Assembly: GCF_024129355.1 (NCBI RefSeq)
Contig: NZ_JAMXXP010000027.1
Span: forward strand, 1 to 41,465
DNA: 41,465 nt
Direction: 5' to 3'
Origin: Acinetobacter lwoffii
Lineage (GTDB): Bacteria > Pseudomonadota > Gammaproteobacteria > Pseudomonadales > Moraxellaceae
In this document: positions 16,827 to 25,670 of the stretch, in pieces
Position numbering within the stretch: position 1 is the first letter of the stretch
Layout: every line of letters begins with the position of its first letter
Position numbers and translations under genes: made by a program
Notes under the pieces: model-generated
Told to the model about the DNA's origin: nothing
The model's input: only the letters and a program-made list of their open reading frames with translations
Databases searched by the model: none

Positions 16827-17213
16827 GCATATATGCCAAAATCAAAAAACGAGCATATCTTATGACTTTTGGATATAAGTCGTTGTCTTGATTATTGATT
16901 TACTTATGCATAAAAAAGATAAAGCTAGGTGAAGAATATTAGGTGATCTTTCATATTTATTCGCTGGGTTATGTATAAAGTGCGAATATAATGATTGATT
17001 TTAACTGTCCGATTTGCCCCATTTCTGTCTAATTGAATGTACCTGTAAATGTCGATTTAATTCTTTTTATGCAAGCTCCCTTATTGACTAAGTTATTCTA
17101 AACGGTGGGTTTCTTAAAATTAGAAGATACTTAAGCTTCTTCCGGAATAGCCATAGGATTATGTTAGAATCCCGATTCAATAAATTTCCATGCGGATCTG
17201 AGAGGAAACCCAC
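16827..17213. other. divergent spacer between the TSUP permease gene and lpxB
   Basis: No gene seen. It must carry the divergent promoters. A short palindrome gcatatatgc lies at 16828-16837, immediately ahead of the permease start, and TATAAT at 16987-16992 and TAGAAT at 17165-17170 are candidate -10 boxes, none with a clear -35 partner. Confidence 0.5.
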
Positions 17214-18386
17214 TTGCTAAATCGAAAACTTAAAATTGGAATCGTGGTCGGTGAAGTTTCTGGAGATACGCTTGGCGCAAAATTGATTCGCCGTTTTAGT
17301 GAGCAAGGCATTGATGCTGAATTTGAAGGTATCGGTGGGCCACAAATGATCGCTGAAGGCTTTAAAAGCTATTATCCGATGGATATTTTATCGGTGATGG
17401 GCATTGTCGAAGTTTTAAAAGATATTAAAAAACTGTTTGCTGTGCGGGATGGTCTGGTGGAAACCTGGACTAAAGATCCGGTCGATATTTTTATCGGGAT
17501 TGATGCGCCTGATTTTAACCTGCGTTTGTCAAAAACCATTAAACAAAAACAGTTACCGATTAAAACCGTGCAATACGTCAGTCCTTCGGTCTGGGCATGG
17601 CGTCAAGGCCGTATACATGGCATTAAAGCCAGTATTGATCTGGTGCTGTGCCTGTTTCCATTTGAAAAAGCGTTCTTTAAAAAATGGGATGTTCCTGCAG
17701 CTTTTGTCGGACATCCGCTCGCTAGCCAATTGCCGCTTGAAAATCCAATTCTGGAGGCTCAGACAGAATTAGGCCTAGACCCAGATCAGAAATATATTGC
17801 ATTATTACCGGGAAGCCGCCGTGGCGAGATTGAGCGTTTGGGACCTTTGGTTCTGGATGCAGCTAATATTCTGCATCACAAATATCCGGATTATACCTTT
17901 CTGATTCCTGCGATTAATGATGCACGCAAGCAGCAAATCGAAAGTTTACTGGCCACTTATCCTGAGAGCTTAAAAACCCAAATTCGCTTGATGGAAAATA
18001 CCAGCGCTGAATCCAAAATTGGCCGTCAGGTCATGAATGCATCCAATATTATTGCACTGGCGTCTGGAACTGCAACGCTTGAAGCGATGTTGCTGCACCG
18101 TCCGATGGTGACTTTTTATAAATTGCACTGGCTGACCTATCGAATTGCCAAATTACTGGTAAAAATCCCATATTTTTCATTACCAAATATAATTGCTGGC
18201 AAAAAAGTGATTCAAGAACTCATCCAATCCGCTGCTACACCTGAAAATCTGGCAGCTGAAATTGAAAAACTGATGGATATTGAAGCAGCGCAGATTCAGG
18301 TTATGCAGCATATCACCATGCACAAGCAGCTACTTTCTGGCAATAGCGAAGATCCGGTCACAGCAGTATTGGCATTAGTCCAGTAA
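17214..18386 (+). CDS. lpxB: lipid-A-disaccharide synthase
   Basis: Glycosyltransferase (GT19) that joins UDP-2,3-diacylglucosamine and lipid X to form the lipid A disaccharide at the inner membrane. 390 residues, full length. Recognised blocks are IGIVVGEVSGDTLGAKLI, IGIDAPDFNLRLS, VSPSVWAWRQGRI, VGHPLA, LLPGSRRGEIERL and ALASGTATLEAML. The start is TTG at 17214 with AGAGGA (17201-17206) correctly spaced. It is not next to lpxD-fabZ-lpxA. It converges on the AraC regulator with 2 bases between the stop codons and no separate terminator. Confidence 0.96.
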   Translation: MLNRKLKIGIVVGEVSGDTLGAKLIRRFSEQGIDAEFEGIGGPQMIAEGFKSYYPMDILSVMGIVEVLKDIKKLFAVRDGLVETWTKDPVDIFIGIDAPDFNLRLSKTIKQKQLPIKTVQYVSPSVWAWRQGRIHGIKASIDLVLCLFPFEKAFFKKWDVPAAFVGHPLASQLPLENPILEAQTELGLDPDQKYIALLPGSRRGEIERLGPLVLDAANILHHKYPDYTFLIPAINDARKQQIESLLATYPESLKTQIRLMENTSAESKIGRQVMNASNIIALASGTATLEAMLLHRPMVTFYKLHWLTYRIAKLLVKIPYFSLPNIIAGKKVIQELIQSAATPENLAAEIEKLMDIEAAQIQVMQHITMHKQLLSGNSEDPVTAVLALVQ

Positions 18387-18388
18387 TT

Positions 18389-19339
18389 TTAGTCTGGTAA
18401 TAAAGACTGGTTCTTCTGACAATTCAGCCGGTATTGGGTCGGCGTCTGTTCAAACTGTTTTTTAAAACTTTGACTAAACGCCGTCTCGGATGAATAACCA
18501 ACCAGATAAGCGATCTGCTGGATACCAAATCCACTATTTCTCAAATATTGCGCTGCCAGACGCAGGCGGTGCTGTTGCAGATAGGCAAGGGGTGGCTCAC
18601 CGACAATCTGGGTAAACAGTTGGGCGAATTTGGAACGTGACATATGACATTGTTCGGCCAGACTTTCTACAGTCCAGAATTGTTCAGGTTTGCCATGAAT
18701 CGCTGCCAGTGCATTGGATAGTTCCGGATGCGAGAGCGCATTTAGCCAGCTCGAGGCATTTTCCAGGTTTAAAATATAATCACGTACGCATTCAATCAGT
18801 AAAATACTGACCAGATGATCCAGAATCTTGTCACGTCCGGGACGAAGCTGCTGGGTTTCCAGTGCCAGAAACTGCAAGCCAACCTGTAACCATTCTGGCG
18901 CCGTATCACCCAGAATATGTTGAATATGCAGGTATTTAGGTAATGCACTCAAAAGAGGTTTGGCCATCTGGATATCCAAGCTAGAACGAATAGCCAGTAT
19001 GAAACTATGCTCCGCCGAATTTTCCCGATTGAGATCAACACATTGCTGTGCATTGCTCTGAAAATAAGGATTAATCGCATGGTGCTCAGAAAAATCGGCA
19101 TTGTCTGGGCAGGAAACATGATGGGAGGAACCTGCGGGTAATAGCACCAGATCACCTTGTTGCAGCTCCAGTCGATCACCATTCATGAACTTTAATTGGG
19201 CCTGTCCTTGTAACAGGATATAGGCCAGCATAAAGGGTTCATGTTGATAGTCAAAGCCGCCCGGATGAAATACATTCAGATAAAGATATTCCGATTTTTC
19301 CAGATGAATATCATCAAAAATTTTACTTAAAGCATCCAT
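18389..19339 (-). CDS. alkR: AraC/XylS-family regulator, probably AlkR-like activator of alkM
   Basis: 316 residues. The N-terminal part is a cupin-like effector domain (EPFMLAYILLQGQAQLKF followed by LELQQGDLVLLPAGSSHHVS) and the C-terminal 100 residues are the double helix-turn-helix DNA-binding domain: TVESLAEQCHMSRSKFAQLF then FGIQQIAYLVGYSSETAFSQ and the closing FKKQFEQTPTQYR. In Acinetobacter baylyi the regulator AlkR is encoded divergently from alkM and activates it in response to alkanes; the same arrangement is seen here across a 188-base gap containing a perfect palindrome. The symbol rests mainly on that synteny. It likely senses alkanes or a product of their oxidation. Confidence 0.78.
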   Translation of the reverse strand: MDALSKIFDDIHLEKSEYLYLNVFHPGGFDYQHEPFMLAYILLQGQAQLKFMNGDRLELQQGDLVLLPAGSSHHVSCPDNADFSEHHAINPYFQSNAQQCVDLNRENSAEHSFILAIRSSLDIQMAKPLLSALPKYLHIQHILGDTAPEWLQVGLQFLALETQQLRPGRDKILDHLVSILLIECVRDYILNLENASSWLNALSHPELSNALAAIHGKPEQFWTVESLAEQCHMSRSKFAQLFTQIVGEPPLAYLQQHRLRLAAQYLRNSGFGIQQIAYLVGYSSETAFSQSFKKQFEQTPTQYRLNCQKNQSLLPD

Positions 19340-19413
19340 GCCTAACTCTATTCTTCTGTTTTATTTCATTTAATTGACTATAAATTTTTTAACTTTGTGA
19401 TTTTAGGCCAGAA

Positions 19414-19432
19414 TTTGGCAGCATGTGCCAAA
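19414..19432. promoter_or_regulatory. palindrome TTTGGCA-N5-TGCCAAA between alkR and alkM
   Basis: Perfect 7-5-7 inverted repeat in the divergent spacer, 95 bases before the alkM start codon and 74 bases from the alkR start. Position suits an operator acting on one or both genes. AraC proteins more often bind direct repeats, so the binder could be another regulator. Confidence 0.5.
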
Positions 19433-19527
19433 GACGCTGACATAGCTTTTCTGGACGTTGAATACTGTTCGCTACTGCTGAAATAATCAACTATAAGTGC
19501 AGAGTAACATAAAAAAGGAAGGTCGCA

Positions 19528-20742
19528 ATGAATGCCCCTGCACAAATCCAGAAAGCGCAGTTTACGCAGGAAGCGTCGGCACTAAAAGGTGTCAAGCTGG
19601 ATAAAAAACGTTTTGGCTGGTTGCTCAGCCCAGGTCTGCCTGTGATCGGAATGGGAATTCTGGCCGGTTATCATTTTGGTCCCAAAGCCACTCAAAAAAT
19701 CTTTGCCATGGGCGGACTATTATTACTGCATGTCATCATTCCGACTCTGGATGCCCTGATTGGCGATGATGCCAATAACCCAAATGATGAGCAGATCAAG
19801 GCACTGGTTAACGATCCTTATTATGACCGCATTGTAAAAGCATTTATTCCCTTGCAAATGGCAGCCAATGCCTTTGCCGGTTATGTCGTAAGCCGGCCAA
19901 ATGTGTCTTTGCTGGATCAGGTACTGCTTGGAGTTTCTATGGGTGCGATTAATGGTGTGGGGGTGAATACCGCACATGAACTCAGCCATCGTCCCCAGAA
20001 AAAAGACCATTACTGGTCTCATGCCAGCCTGATGCCTTTGGGCTATAACCATTTCCGGATCGAACATCCTTATGGACACCATAAACGGGTGGCGACACCA
20101 GAAGATCCGGCATCTTCAAAAATGGGTGAATCTTTTTACCGTTTCTGGCCACGTACCGTAATAGGCGGATTAAAATCTGCAATCCAGATTGAAAAAAGAC
20201 GGCTCGAGCGTAAGGGACTGAAATTCTTTAATCAGGAAAATGAGCTGTTTCATGGTTGGGCCATGAGTGCCGGCTATCATGCCTTGATGCTAAAGGCGTA
20301 TGGCAAGAAAATTATTCCTTATACACTGACACAGGCATTTTATGGCGTTAGCCTGTTTGAGATTGTGAATTATATCGAGCACTACGGACTGAAACGTGGA
20401 CAGAAAGCGGATGGCAGTTATGAGCGAACCTTGCCGGAACATAGCTGGAATAACAACAATATCGTAACTAATCTGTTTTTGTATCAGTTACAACGGCATT
20501 CTGATCATCATGCTTTTCCAAGCCGTCCATTTCAGGCGTTGCGGCATTTTGATGAAGCGCCAGAATTACCCAGCGGTTATGCAACCATGCTGATTCCAGC
20601 CTTGATTCCACCTTTATGGTACAAAATCATGGATCAGCGGGTATATCAGCATTATCAGGGCGATCTGACGAAAGCTAACATTTTGCCTTCCAAACGTGCC
20701 AAACTTTTTAAAAAGTTTGATGTGCAAGAATCCGCAGCTTGA
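19528..20742 (+). CDS. alkM: alkane 1-monooxygenase (integral membrane, non-heme di-iron)
   Basis: Hydroxylates the terminal carbon of medium or long n-alkanes in the inner membrane, taking electrons from rubredoxin. 404 residues. The histidine motifs that hold the di-iron centre are all present: HELSH (150-154), EHPYGHH (179-185), NYIEHYGL (281-288) and LQRHSDHHAFP (321-331). Hydrophobic segments precede the first motif (around 32-50, 58-75, 103-121 and 126-145). ATG at 19528 follows a strong AAGGAAGG. Single gene, divergent from the AraC regulator and closed by a strong hairpin terminator. Rubredoxin and its reductase are not in the window. The product alcohols would pass into beta-oxidation, for which several dehydrogenases are nearby. 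Confidence 0.95.
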   Translation: MNAPAQIQKAQFTQEASALKGVKLDKKRFGWLLSPGLPVIGMGILAGYHFGPKATQKIFAMGGLLLLHVIIPTLDALIGDDANNPNDEQIKALVNDPYYDRIVKAFIPLQMAANAFAGYVVSRPNVSLLDQVLLGVSMGAINGVGVNTAHELSHRPQKKDHYWSHASLMPLGYNHFRIEHPYGHHKRVATPEDPASSKMGESFYRFWPRTVIGGLKSAIQIEKRRLERKGLKFFNQENELFHGWAMSAGYHALMLKAYGKKIIPYTLTQAFYGVSLFEIVNYIEHYGLKRGQKADGSYERTLPEHSWNNNNIVTNLFLYQLQRHSDHHAFPSRPFQALRHFDEAPELPSGYATMLIPALIPPLWYKIMDQRVYQHYQGDLTKANILPSKRAKLFKKFDVQESAA

Positions 20743-20787
20743 TGATTCAAAAAATAAAATGCGCCTAATACAGATAATGCTGATCAG

Positions 20788-20820
20788 TTAAGGAGTTTAG
20801 AAATAAACTCCTTAATTTTT
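20788..20820 (+). terminator. alkM terminator
   Basis: Perfect 12-bp stem ttaaggagttta/taaactccttaa with a gaaa tetraloop followed by a T-run, 46 bases after the alkM stop codon. Confidence 0.85.
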
Positions 20821-20863
20821 AGCGGAGCCTTATTGTTTTAAATCAAAATTTTGCAGCTCATTT

Positions 20864-20889
20864 GTTACTTTGGTTTCGCCCAAAGTAAC
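20864..20889. repeat. perfect hairpin gttactttgg/ccaaagtaac
   Basis: 10-bp stem around the loop tttcgc. The hairpin and the following aaaggcatttttcatccgc resemble the short dispersed 'GTTACTTTGG...CCAAAGTAAC' blocks that I recall from intergenic regions of proteobacterial genomes. That recall is not checked here, and only one copy is visible in this window. Confidence 0.45.
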
Positions 20890-21038
20890 CAAAGGCATTT
20901 TTCATCCGCAAAACTCGTCAGCCCCTATCAACTAACAAATTTATCGCAGAAACAATCATTTTTTAATGTAGTCCGGCCTCAAACAGTTGCGGATGACTTT
21001 TCTACATATCAAATACAGCCATGAATCTAAAAAAGAAA

Positions 21039-21069
21039 ATGCCAGTCAATTTTGTAAGTGACTGGCATT
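21039..21069 (-). terminator. terminator of the large acyl-CoA dehydrogenase gene
   Basis: 10-bp stem aatgccagtca/tgactggcatt; read on the minus strand it is followed by TTTCTTTTTT. It lies 34 bases past the stop codon of the gene at 21104-22930. Confidence 0.82.
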
Positions 21070-21103
21070 ACCTAATACAGGCGCATTTTTTGATAAATTC
21101 TGT

Positions 21104-22930
21104 CTAGAACCAGTCGCTTTGCATATTCAGGCAAGTATCATCCATATTCATCAATAATTTGGCCTGATGCTCAATTTCAGGGAGTTCCCAGCGAATAAAA
21201 TATTGAGCTGCTTGAATTTTCCCTGCCAGAAAAGTCTGATCTTCTGCCTGCGAAGATGTGCCAAACTTGAGTTGAGCCTGATTCGCCATTTCTAGCCAGA
21301 GCCAAGATAGAATAGTTTTGCCCATCATATCCAGATACAATCCTGAATTGGCCAAAGCGTCACTGACTTTTCCTTGATGTAAGGCCTGGCCTAAAACCTG
21401 AGTAGTTTTTTGTACAGTCGCCAGATGCTGTTTGTAGATCTCTGCGAGTTCCACTATCTTAGGTTCATGAGTCTCTGACAAGGTCTTCTGGATGCGCTGC
21501 ATGAGCAGATTTAGCCCTTTGCCATTATGCTGCCAGAGTTTACGTCCCAGCAGATCCAGAGATTGAATACCGTAAGTGCCTTCATGAATCGGATTGAGTC
21601 GGTTATCACGATAACATTGCTCCACCGGATATTCACGGGTATAACCCGCGCCGCCCAAGACCTGAATGGCCAGATCATTGGCTTTCGGACCATAGGCAGA
21701 AGGGAAAGATTTGACCACCGGGGTAATGAGATCAAGCAGAATTGCACTATCTTCATCTTGAGCTGCCTGAAGTTCATCAATTAATCGGGCTGCAAATAAG
21801 CAAAGTGCCAGCGAACCTTCTACATATGACTTTTGCGCCAGTAGCATGCGTTTGACATCGGTATGTTCAATGATATTCACTGGTTTCGAGTCAGGTGTTT
21901 TTTCATGAACTGGCCGGCCTTGCGGACGGTTTTTAGCATAATCCAGAGATTCCAGATAGCCACGATAACCAATCATGGCTGCGCCCAGACCGACACCCAC
22001 ACGTGCTTCATTCATCATCTTGAACATATATTTTAAGCCATGACCGGGTTCACCAATTAAATAGCCTAAGCAATTATCATTTTCTCCAAAGCTTAAAACT
22101 GTAGATGTAGTACCTCGATAGCCCATTTTGTGCAGTAAGCCAGCCAGCTGTACATCATTAGCTTCACCGAGTGAACCATCCTCGTTGGTTTTGAATTTTG
22201 GTACGATAAACAGGGAAATTCCTTTCACGCCTTGCGGCGCATCCTGAATCCGCGCCAAGACCAGATGCACAATATTTTCGGTAATGTCCTGATCGCCACC
22301 CGAAATAAACATTTTCTGGCCTTTAATTTTATAAATTCCATTTCCCTGAGGAATGGCTTTAGTGGTCAGATCGCCCAAAGAGGAACCTACATTCGGCTCT
22401 GTCATGGCCATGGTGCCAGCAAAGCGGCCACTCAACATATGCGGTAGGAATATTTGCTTTTGTTTTGGGGAGGCAAAAGCCTGTATCAGGTTCGCCGCAG
22501 CGGCCGTTAGAAAAGAATAAGCCACGGTGGACGGATTGGCCGACATAAAATACGCATTGCAGGCCATATTCACCAAAGTGGGCAGTTGCATGCCACCATC
22601 TGCATAATCATGCTGGGCGCAAAGCAGGCCGGCATCGGCAAACTGTTGCCAGGCTGTCTTCACTTCATCAATGGTTTTGACCTGTTTGCCATCAAAGTTC
22701 GGTTCTTGTTGATCAGCTTTGGCATTATGCGGTGCAAAATAATCAGTCGCGATACCTTTTGCCGTTTCCAGAATACTGTCGAAAGTATTTTTGTCATGAT
22801 CCTGATAGCGTTGCAGTTTAGTCAGCGCTTCAAGTTTGAATACGTCATAAAGCTGGAAATGCAGATCTTTATCATTAATCAGTTGGGTCACGGTACTATC
22901 CTGAATGTGCAATCCTTGAGATAGCATCAA
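21104..22930 (-). CDS. large acyl-CoA dehydrogenase (DmdC-like, C-terminal domain type)
   Basis: 608-residue member of the long acyl-CoA dehydrogenase group with an extra C-terminal domain (about residues 470-600), the architecture of DmdC-like and FadE5-like enzymes. The FAD signature is MAMTEPNVGSSLGDLTT, the beta domain has GQKMFISGGDQDI, and the C-terminal catalytic region VEQCYRDNRLNPIHEGTYGIQ keeps the Glu. It is expected to oxidise acyl-CoA thioesters in beta-oxidation; chain length is not defined by sequence alone. Two adjacent ATG codons begin the frame. A single gene, divergent from a GlxA-type regulator across 75 bases that include the TGTCA-N4-TGACA site, so that protein is a candidate regulator. 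A stretch of this gene happens to match the AAATAGCCTAAG repeat. Confidence 0.9.
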   Translation of the reverse strand: MMLSQGLHIQDSTVTQLINDKDLHFQLYDVFKLEALTKLQRYQDHDKNTFDSILETAKGIATDYFAPHNAKADQQEPNFDGKQVKTIDEVKTAWQQFADAGLLCAQHDYADGGMQLPTLVNMACNAYFMSANPSTVAYSFLTAAAANLIQAFASPKQKQIFLPHMLSGRFAGTMAMTEPNVGSSLGDLTTKAIPQGNGIYKIKGQKMFISGGDQDITENIVHLVLARIQDAPQGVKGISLFIVPKFKTNEDGSLGEANDVQLAGLLHKMGYRGTTSTVLSFGENDNCLGYLIGEPGHGLKYMFKMMNEARVGVGLGAAMIGYRGYLESLDYAKNRPQGRPVHEKTPDSKPVNIIEHTDVKRMLLAQKSYVEGSLALCLFAARLIDELQAAQDEDSAILLDLITPVVKSFPSAYGPKANDLAIQVLGGAGYTREYPVEQCYRDNRLNPIHEGTYGIQSLDLLGRKLWQHNGKGLNLLMQRIQKTLSETHEPKIVELAEIYKQHLATVQKTTQVLGQALHQGKVSDALANSGLYLDMMGKTILSWLWLEMANQAQLKFGTSSQAEDQTFLAGKIQAAQYFIRWELPEIEHQAKLLMNMDDTCLNMQSDWF

Positions 22931-22961
22931 GACTAGCAGTTGCTTTTATTGAGGAGGATTG

Positions 22962-22975
22962 TCAATAATGACATG
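22962..22975. promoter_or_regulatory. candidate operator TGTCA-N4-TGACA between acyl-CoA dehydrogenase and GlxA-type regulator genes
   Basis: Perfect 5-4-5 palindrome followed by TGAAT, 31 bases from the dehydrogenase start and 30 from the regulator start. It matches the site at 4474-4487 in arms, spacing and the following Y-GAAT. A further TGACAATT lies at about 22990-22997, as it also does next to the first site. Confidence 0.5.
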
Positions 22976-23005
22976 AATCGGGTGAAAAGTGACAATTAGT
23001 AAAGT

Positions 23006-23986
23006 ATGCAACAGGTGGTGATTTTAGGCTTTCATGGGGCTCTGGCTTCGGCCATTACGGGTGTGGTCGATTTATTTACAATGGCTGGCGTAAGCTGGAA
23101 CCGGATCCAGCAGCAGGACGTACAGCGCCTGTTTAAGGTGAGTATCGCCAGTCCGGAGGGACATCCGATTCGGTGTATCAATGGGCTGCAGTTGCAGGCA
23201 CATTTTTCTTATCAAGAGATTCAAACTGCAGATATTCTGGTGGTACCGACCATCGCTGCACCGATTCAGGATGTATTGCAACAGAATCCAGAACTGATTC
23301 ATTTTTTAAAATCTGCACATGCAGAGGCGACTTTAATTGCAGGAAACTGTACGGGGAATTTTTTTCTGGCAGAAGCAGGCATTTTAGATGACCGGATTGC
23401 AACAACACATTGGGGTTTTCAGGAAGTGTTTCGTTCACGCTATCCTAAGGTGAAACTGAATGCCGATCTGATGATTAGCCGGGATCAGAATATCTATTGT
23501 GCAGGTGGAGGCCTGGCCTGGTTTGACCTAGGTTTGCATCTGATTGAGCGCTTGTATGGCTTTGAGGTGGCCATGCAATCGGCTAAATCTTTCGTAATTG
23601 ATTACCGCCGTGATAGCCAGTTGTCTTATTCATTGCTGAATATTGGCCAGCCGCACCATGATGAACTGGTACAAAAAATCCAGAACTGGCTAGAGCAGCA
23701 TTTTCATGAAGACTTTAGTTTGAACCAGCTGGCGGAACAGTTTAATGTGACCGGCCGAACCCTGATTCGACGTTTTAAACAAGCCTTAGACATACCGCCC
23801 AATCAGTATCTACAAGCGATCCGGATTGAAGCCGCACGTAAACGACTGGAAGAAACCGATCAAGCTGTGGATGTGATTATACAAAATGTCGGCTATCAGG
23901 ACCCAAGTTCATTCCGTCGTTTATTTCATAAAAAAACCGGTCTGACGCCGTTGGAATACCGGCGCCGGTTTAGCCGGCGCTTTTAA
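23006..23986 (+). CDS. GlxA-family transcriptional regulator (DJ-1/PfpI plus AraC DNA-binding domain)
   Basis: 326 residues with two domains. Residues about 3-185 form a DJ-1/PfpI-like class I glutamine-amidotransferase fold, with Cys115 in LIAGNCTGNFF at the nucleophile-elbow position; in regulators of this type it serves as an effector pocket rather than an enzyme. Residues about 215-322 are an AraC-type double helix-turn-helix: FSLNQLAEQFNVTGRTLIRR then VDVIIQNVGYQDPSSFRRLF and TGLTPLEYRRRF. Cytoplasmic. Divergent from the 608-residue acyl-CoA dehydrogenase, which it may control. The ATG at 23006 has only a weak ribosome binding site. The effector is unknown. Confidence 0.85.
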   Translation: MQQVVILGFHGALASAITGVVDLFTMAGVSWNRIQQQDVQRLFKVSIASPEGHPIRCINGLQLQAHFSYQEIQTADILVVPTIAAPIQDVLQQNPELIHFLKSAHAEATLIAGNCTGNFFLAEAGILDDRIATTHWGFQEVFRSRYPKVKLNADLMISRDQNIYCAGGGLAWFDLGLHLIERLYGFEVAMQSAKSFVIDYRRDSQLSYSLLNIGQPHHDELVQKIQNWLEQHFHEDFSLNQLAEQFNVTGRTLIRRFKQALDIPPNQYLQAIRIEAARKRLEETDQAVDVIIQNVGYQDPSSFRRLFHKKTGLTPLEYRRRFSRRF

Positions 23987-23992
23987 AAGCGT

Positions 23993-25195
23993 TTAATGAG
24001 AAGGCTGCACTTTTCCTACTTTACGGCCATGCAGAAGGTAATACCAGACCAGACAGCTCAGGGTGAGCAGCGCCGAGAACAGATAAAGCTGGCGATAACC
24101 AATTTGGTCCAGCAGCATACCTAGGAAATACGGGCCAAAACCAAGACCGGCATCCAGGGCAATAAAGAAGGTTGAGGTTGCGAGTCCCATACGCTGCAAT
24201 GTCGTACTTTTCACCGCAATGGTTTGACACACCGACTGGATATTCCCAAAACCAAAACCAAGCAAGGCAGCACTGGCAAGTAACATCACAGAGTTTTGCG
24301 CCTGACTGAGTAGCAATATCCCCAGTGCCATAATCACAATGGCAGGATAGATAATGATATTTTCGCCTTTACGATCCATGAGCGGGCCGGTAAAAGGACG
24401 CGAAAGCAGAATGGCAAAGGCATACATCAGAAAGAAAAAAGATGCTGCTTCGACCAGATTGATTTCTTTGGCATAAAAGTGAATAAACGATAATATGCCT
24501 GAATAAGAAGTAGCCACCAGCAGAACAATCAGTGCAATCGGTAGGGCATTCGGTTCAATATATTGGGCTAGTTTGCTGGTGCTTTGCGAAGTAGAATCTG
24601 CCGACGAATGACTTGCCTTAAGGCGTGGTGGCTGGATAAACAAGCCACAAATCAGGCAGCTGAGCGCAACGATACTGGTAAAGATGAAAATTACCTGATA
24701 ATTAAAATTTGTCATCAGCCAGATTCCGACAAAGGGACCAATCGCTGTGCCCAAGGTGCTGCTCATGCTGAAATAGCCAATTCCTTCACCACGCCGTGTG
24801 GCAGGAATGGTCTGTGCAATCACTGTACCCAGTACAGTAGAAGCCATACCCATCATAAAGCCATGTATCAGACGGATGCCCAGTAAAACTTCCAGCTTGG
24901 CCGGAATCATATATAGTCCGGAAAAGAGCAGAAAGCCAGTCAGGCCAATGACAAGCGTATTTTTTAGGCCCAGACGATTCAGTAATTTTCCGATCAATAG
25001 TCGTCCGAATAGGGTGCCGACAATAAACAGACCTGATACCAGACCGGCTTGTGCAGTCGATGCACCTAGCTCAGCAACCGAGTAGCCGACAATCACAATC
25101 ACCAGCAGATAGAACACCAGAACCAGCTGGAAATTCACCAGACTGATCAGGATAAAATTGGGCGTCCATAAAGGCGTTTCTTGTTCTTGGCTCAT
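23993..25195 (-). CDS. MFS transporter
   Basis: Major facilitator superfamily protein of 400 residues with about twelve hydrophobic segments in two halves and a soluble Ser-rich central loop (about 195-215). The loop after segment 2 reads GRLLIGKLLNRLGLKN, the MFS motif A equivalent, with a similar RPFTGPLMDRKGEN in the second half. Probably a drug or metabolite exporter of the inner membrane; the substrate is not defined. It is the second gene of an operon with the MarR regulator, overlapping its stop codon by 4 bases (ATGA), so translation is likely coupled. The regulator probably represses its own operon. Confidence 0.85.
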   Translation of the reverse strand: MSQEQETPLWTPNFILISLVNFQLVLVFYLLVIVIVGYSVAELGASTAQAGLVSGLFIVGTLFGRLLIGKLLNRLGLKNTLVIGLTGFLLFSGLYMIPAKLEVLLGIRLIHGFMMGMASTVLGTVIAQTIPATRRGEGIGYFSMSSTLGTAIGPFVGIWLMTNFNYQVIFIFTSIVALSCLICGLFIQPPRLKASHSSADSTSQSTSKLAQYIEPNALPIALIVLLVATSYSGILSFIHFYAKEINLVEAASFFFLMYAFAILLSRPFTGPLMDRKGENIIIYPAIVIMALGILLLSQAQNSVMLLASAALLGFGFGNIQSVCQTIAVKSTTLQRMGLATSTFFIALDAGLGFGPYFLGMLLDQIGYRQLYLFSALLTLSCLVWYYLLHGRKVGKVQPSH

Positions 25196-25635
25196 TGAGG
25201 TCTGTCCTGAGATGAGGGATATAACTGCTGAATGAGTTGCATCAAGGTATTTTTACTGCCTTCAAGATCATCTGATTCAATGTGCTCAAGCAACTGATCT
25301 TCAAATGCATCGATCTGTTTGGAACACATCGCAAAGGTCTCAATTCCTTGCTCACTCAACTTGAACAGCTTTTGACGTTTGTCTTCAGTTTCGAGTTGGG
25401 CAATCAGATCGAGTTCAACCAGTTGCTGAATCCGCTTAGTAATACCGGGCTTGGATACATTGAGATAACTGGAAATATCTGCCAGCGTGCATTGTTGCTT
25501 TGACTGGATGACGTATAACACCTGCCATAAGGAATAATTTAATTGAGATGACAACAAGATCGTATTGATCTCATCGCTCATCAGTCGTGCGCAGCGTAAT
25601 AACAGCGTACGAAGTCGGGGAGATTCGGAAAACAT
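25192..25635 (-). CDS. MarR-family transcriptional regulator
   Basis: 147-residue winged helix-turn-helix regulator. The recognition region is LADISSYLNVSKPGITKRIQ followed by the wing LETEDKRQKLFKLSEQG, with flanking dimerisation helices at both ends. First gene of an operon with the MFS transporter. A 21-base near-palindrome starts 5 bases ahead of its ATG, and a likely sigma-70 promoter lies just upstream, so autorepression relieved by a ligand is the natural reading. Ligand unknown, probably a substrate of the transporter. Confidence 0.9.
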   Translation of the reverse strand: MFSESPRLRTLLLRCARLMSDEINTILLSSQLNYSLWQVLYVIQSKQQCTLADISSYLNVSKPGITKRIQQLVELDLIAQLETEDKRQKLFKLSEQGIETFAMCSKQIDAFEDQLLEHIESDDLEGSKNTLMQLIQQLYPSSQDRPQ

Positions 25636-25639
25636 ATGG

Positions 25640-25660
25640 TTAGTTAACCTGGGTAACTAA
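25640..25660. promoter_or_regulatory. MarR-type operator ahead of the marR-MFS operon
   Basis: TTAGTTA-ACCTGGG-TAACTAA: outer 7-base arms match perfectly and the inner CC-T-GG also pairs, so 9 of 10 base pairs of a 21-base dyad agree. It lies between the predicted transcription start and the start codon. It resembles the TTAG...CTAA arms of SlyA/MarR-type sites. Confidence 0.75.
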
Positions 25661-25670
25661 ATTTAGGCCT

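Larger units (their letters stand above)
20743..21103. other. spacer between alkM and the large acyl-CoA dehydrogenase gene
   Basis: Holds three inverted repeats: the alkM terminator (20788-20820), a 10-bp perfect hairpin (20864-20889) in a block of higher GC that looks unlike its surroundings, and the terminator of the minus-strand acyl-CoA dehydrogenase (21039-21069). The sequence cctaatacag occurs twice (20764 and 21071). No gene is seen. Confidence 0.6.

Noticed and set aside
22059..22072. Functional copy of the AAATAGCCTAAGCA repeat inside the 608-residue acyl-CoA dehydrogenase gene
   Set aside because: The bases encode the normal residues C-L-G-Y-L of the protein, so I count it only as a possible chance match and do not list it as a repeat feature.
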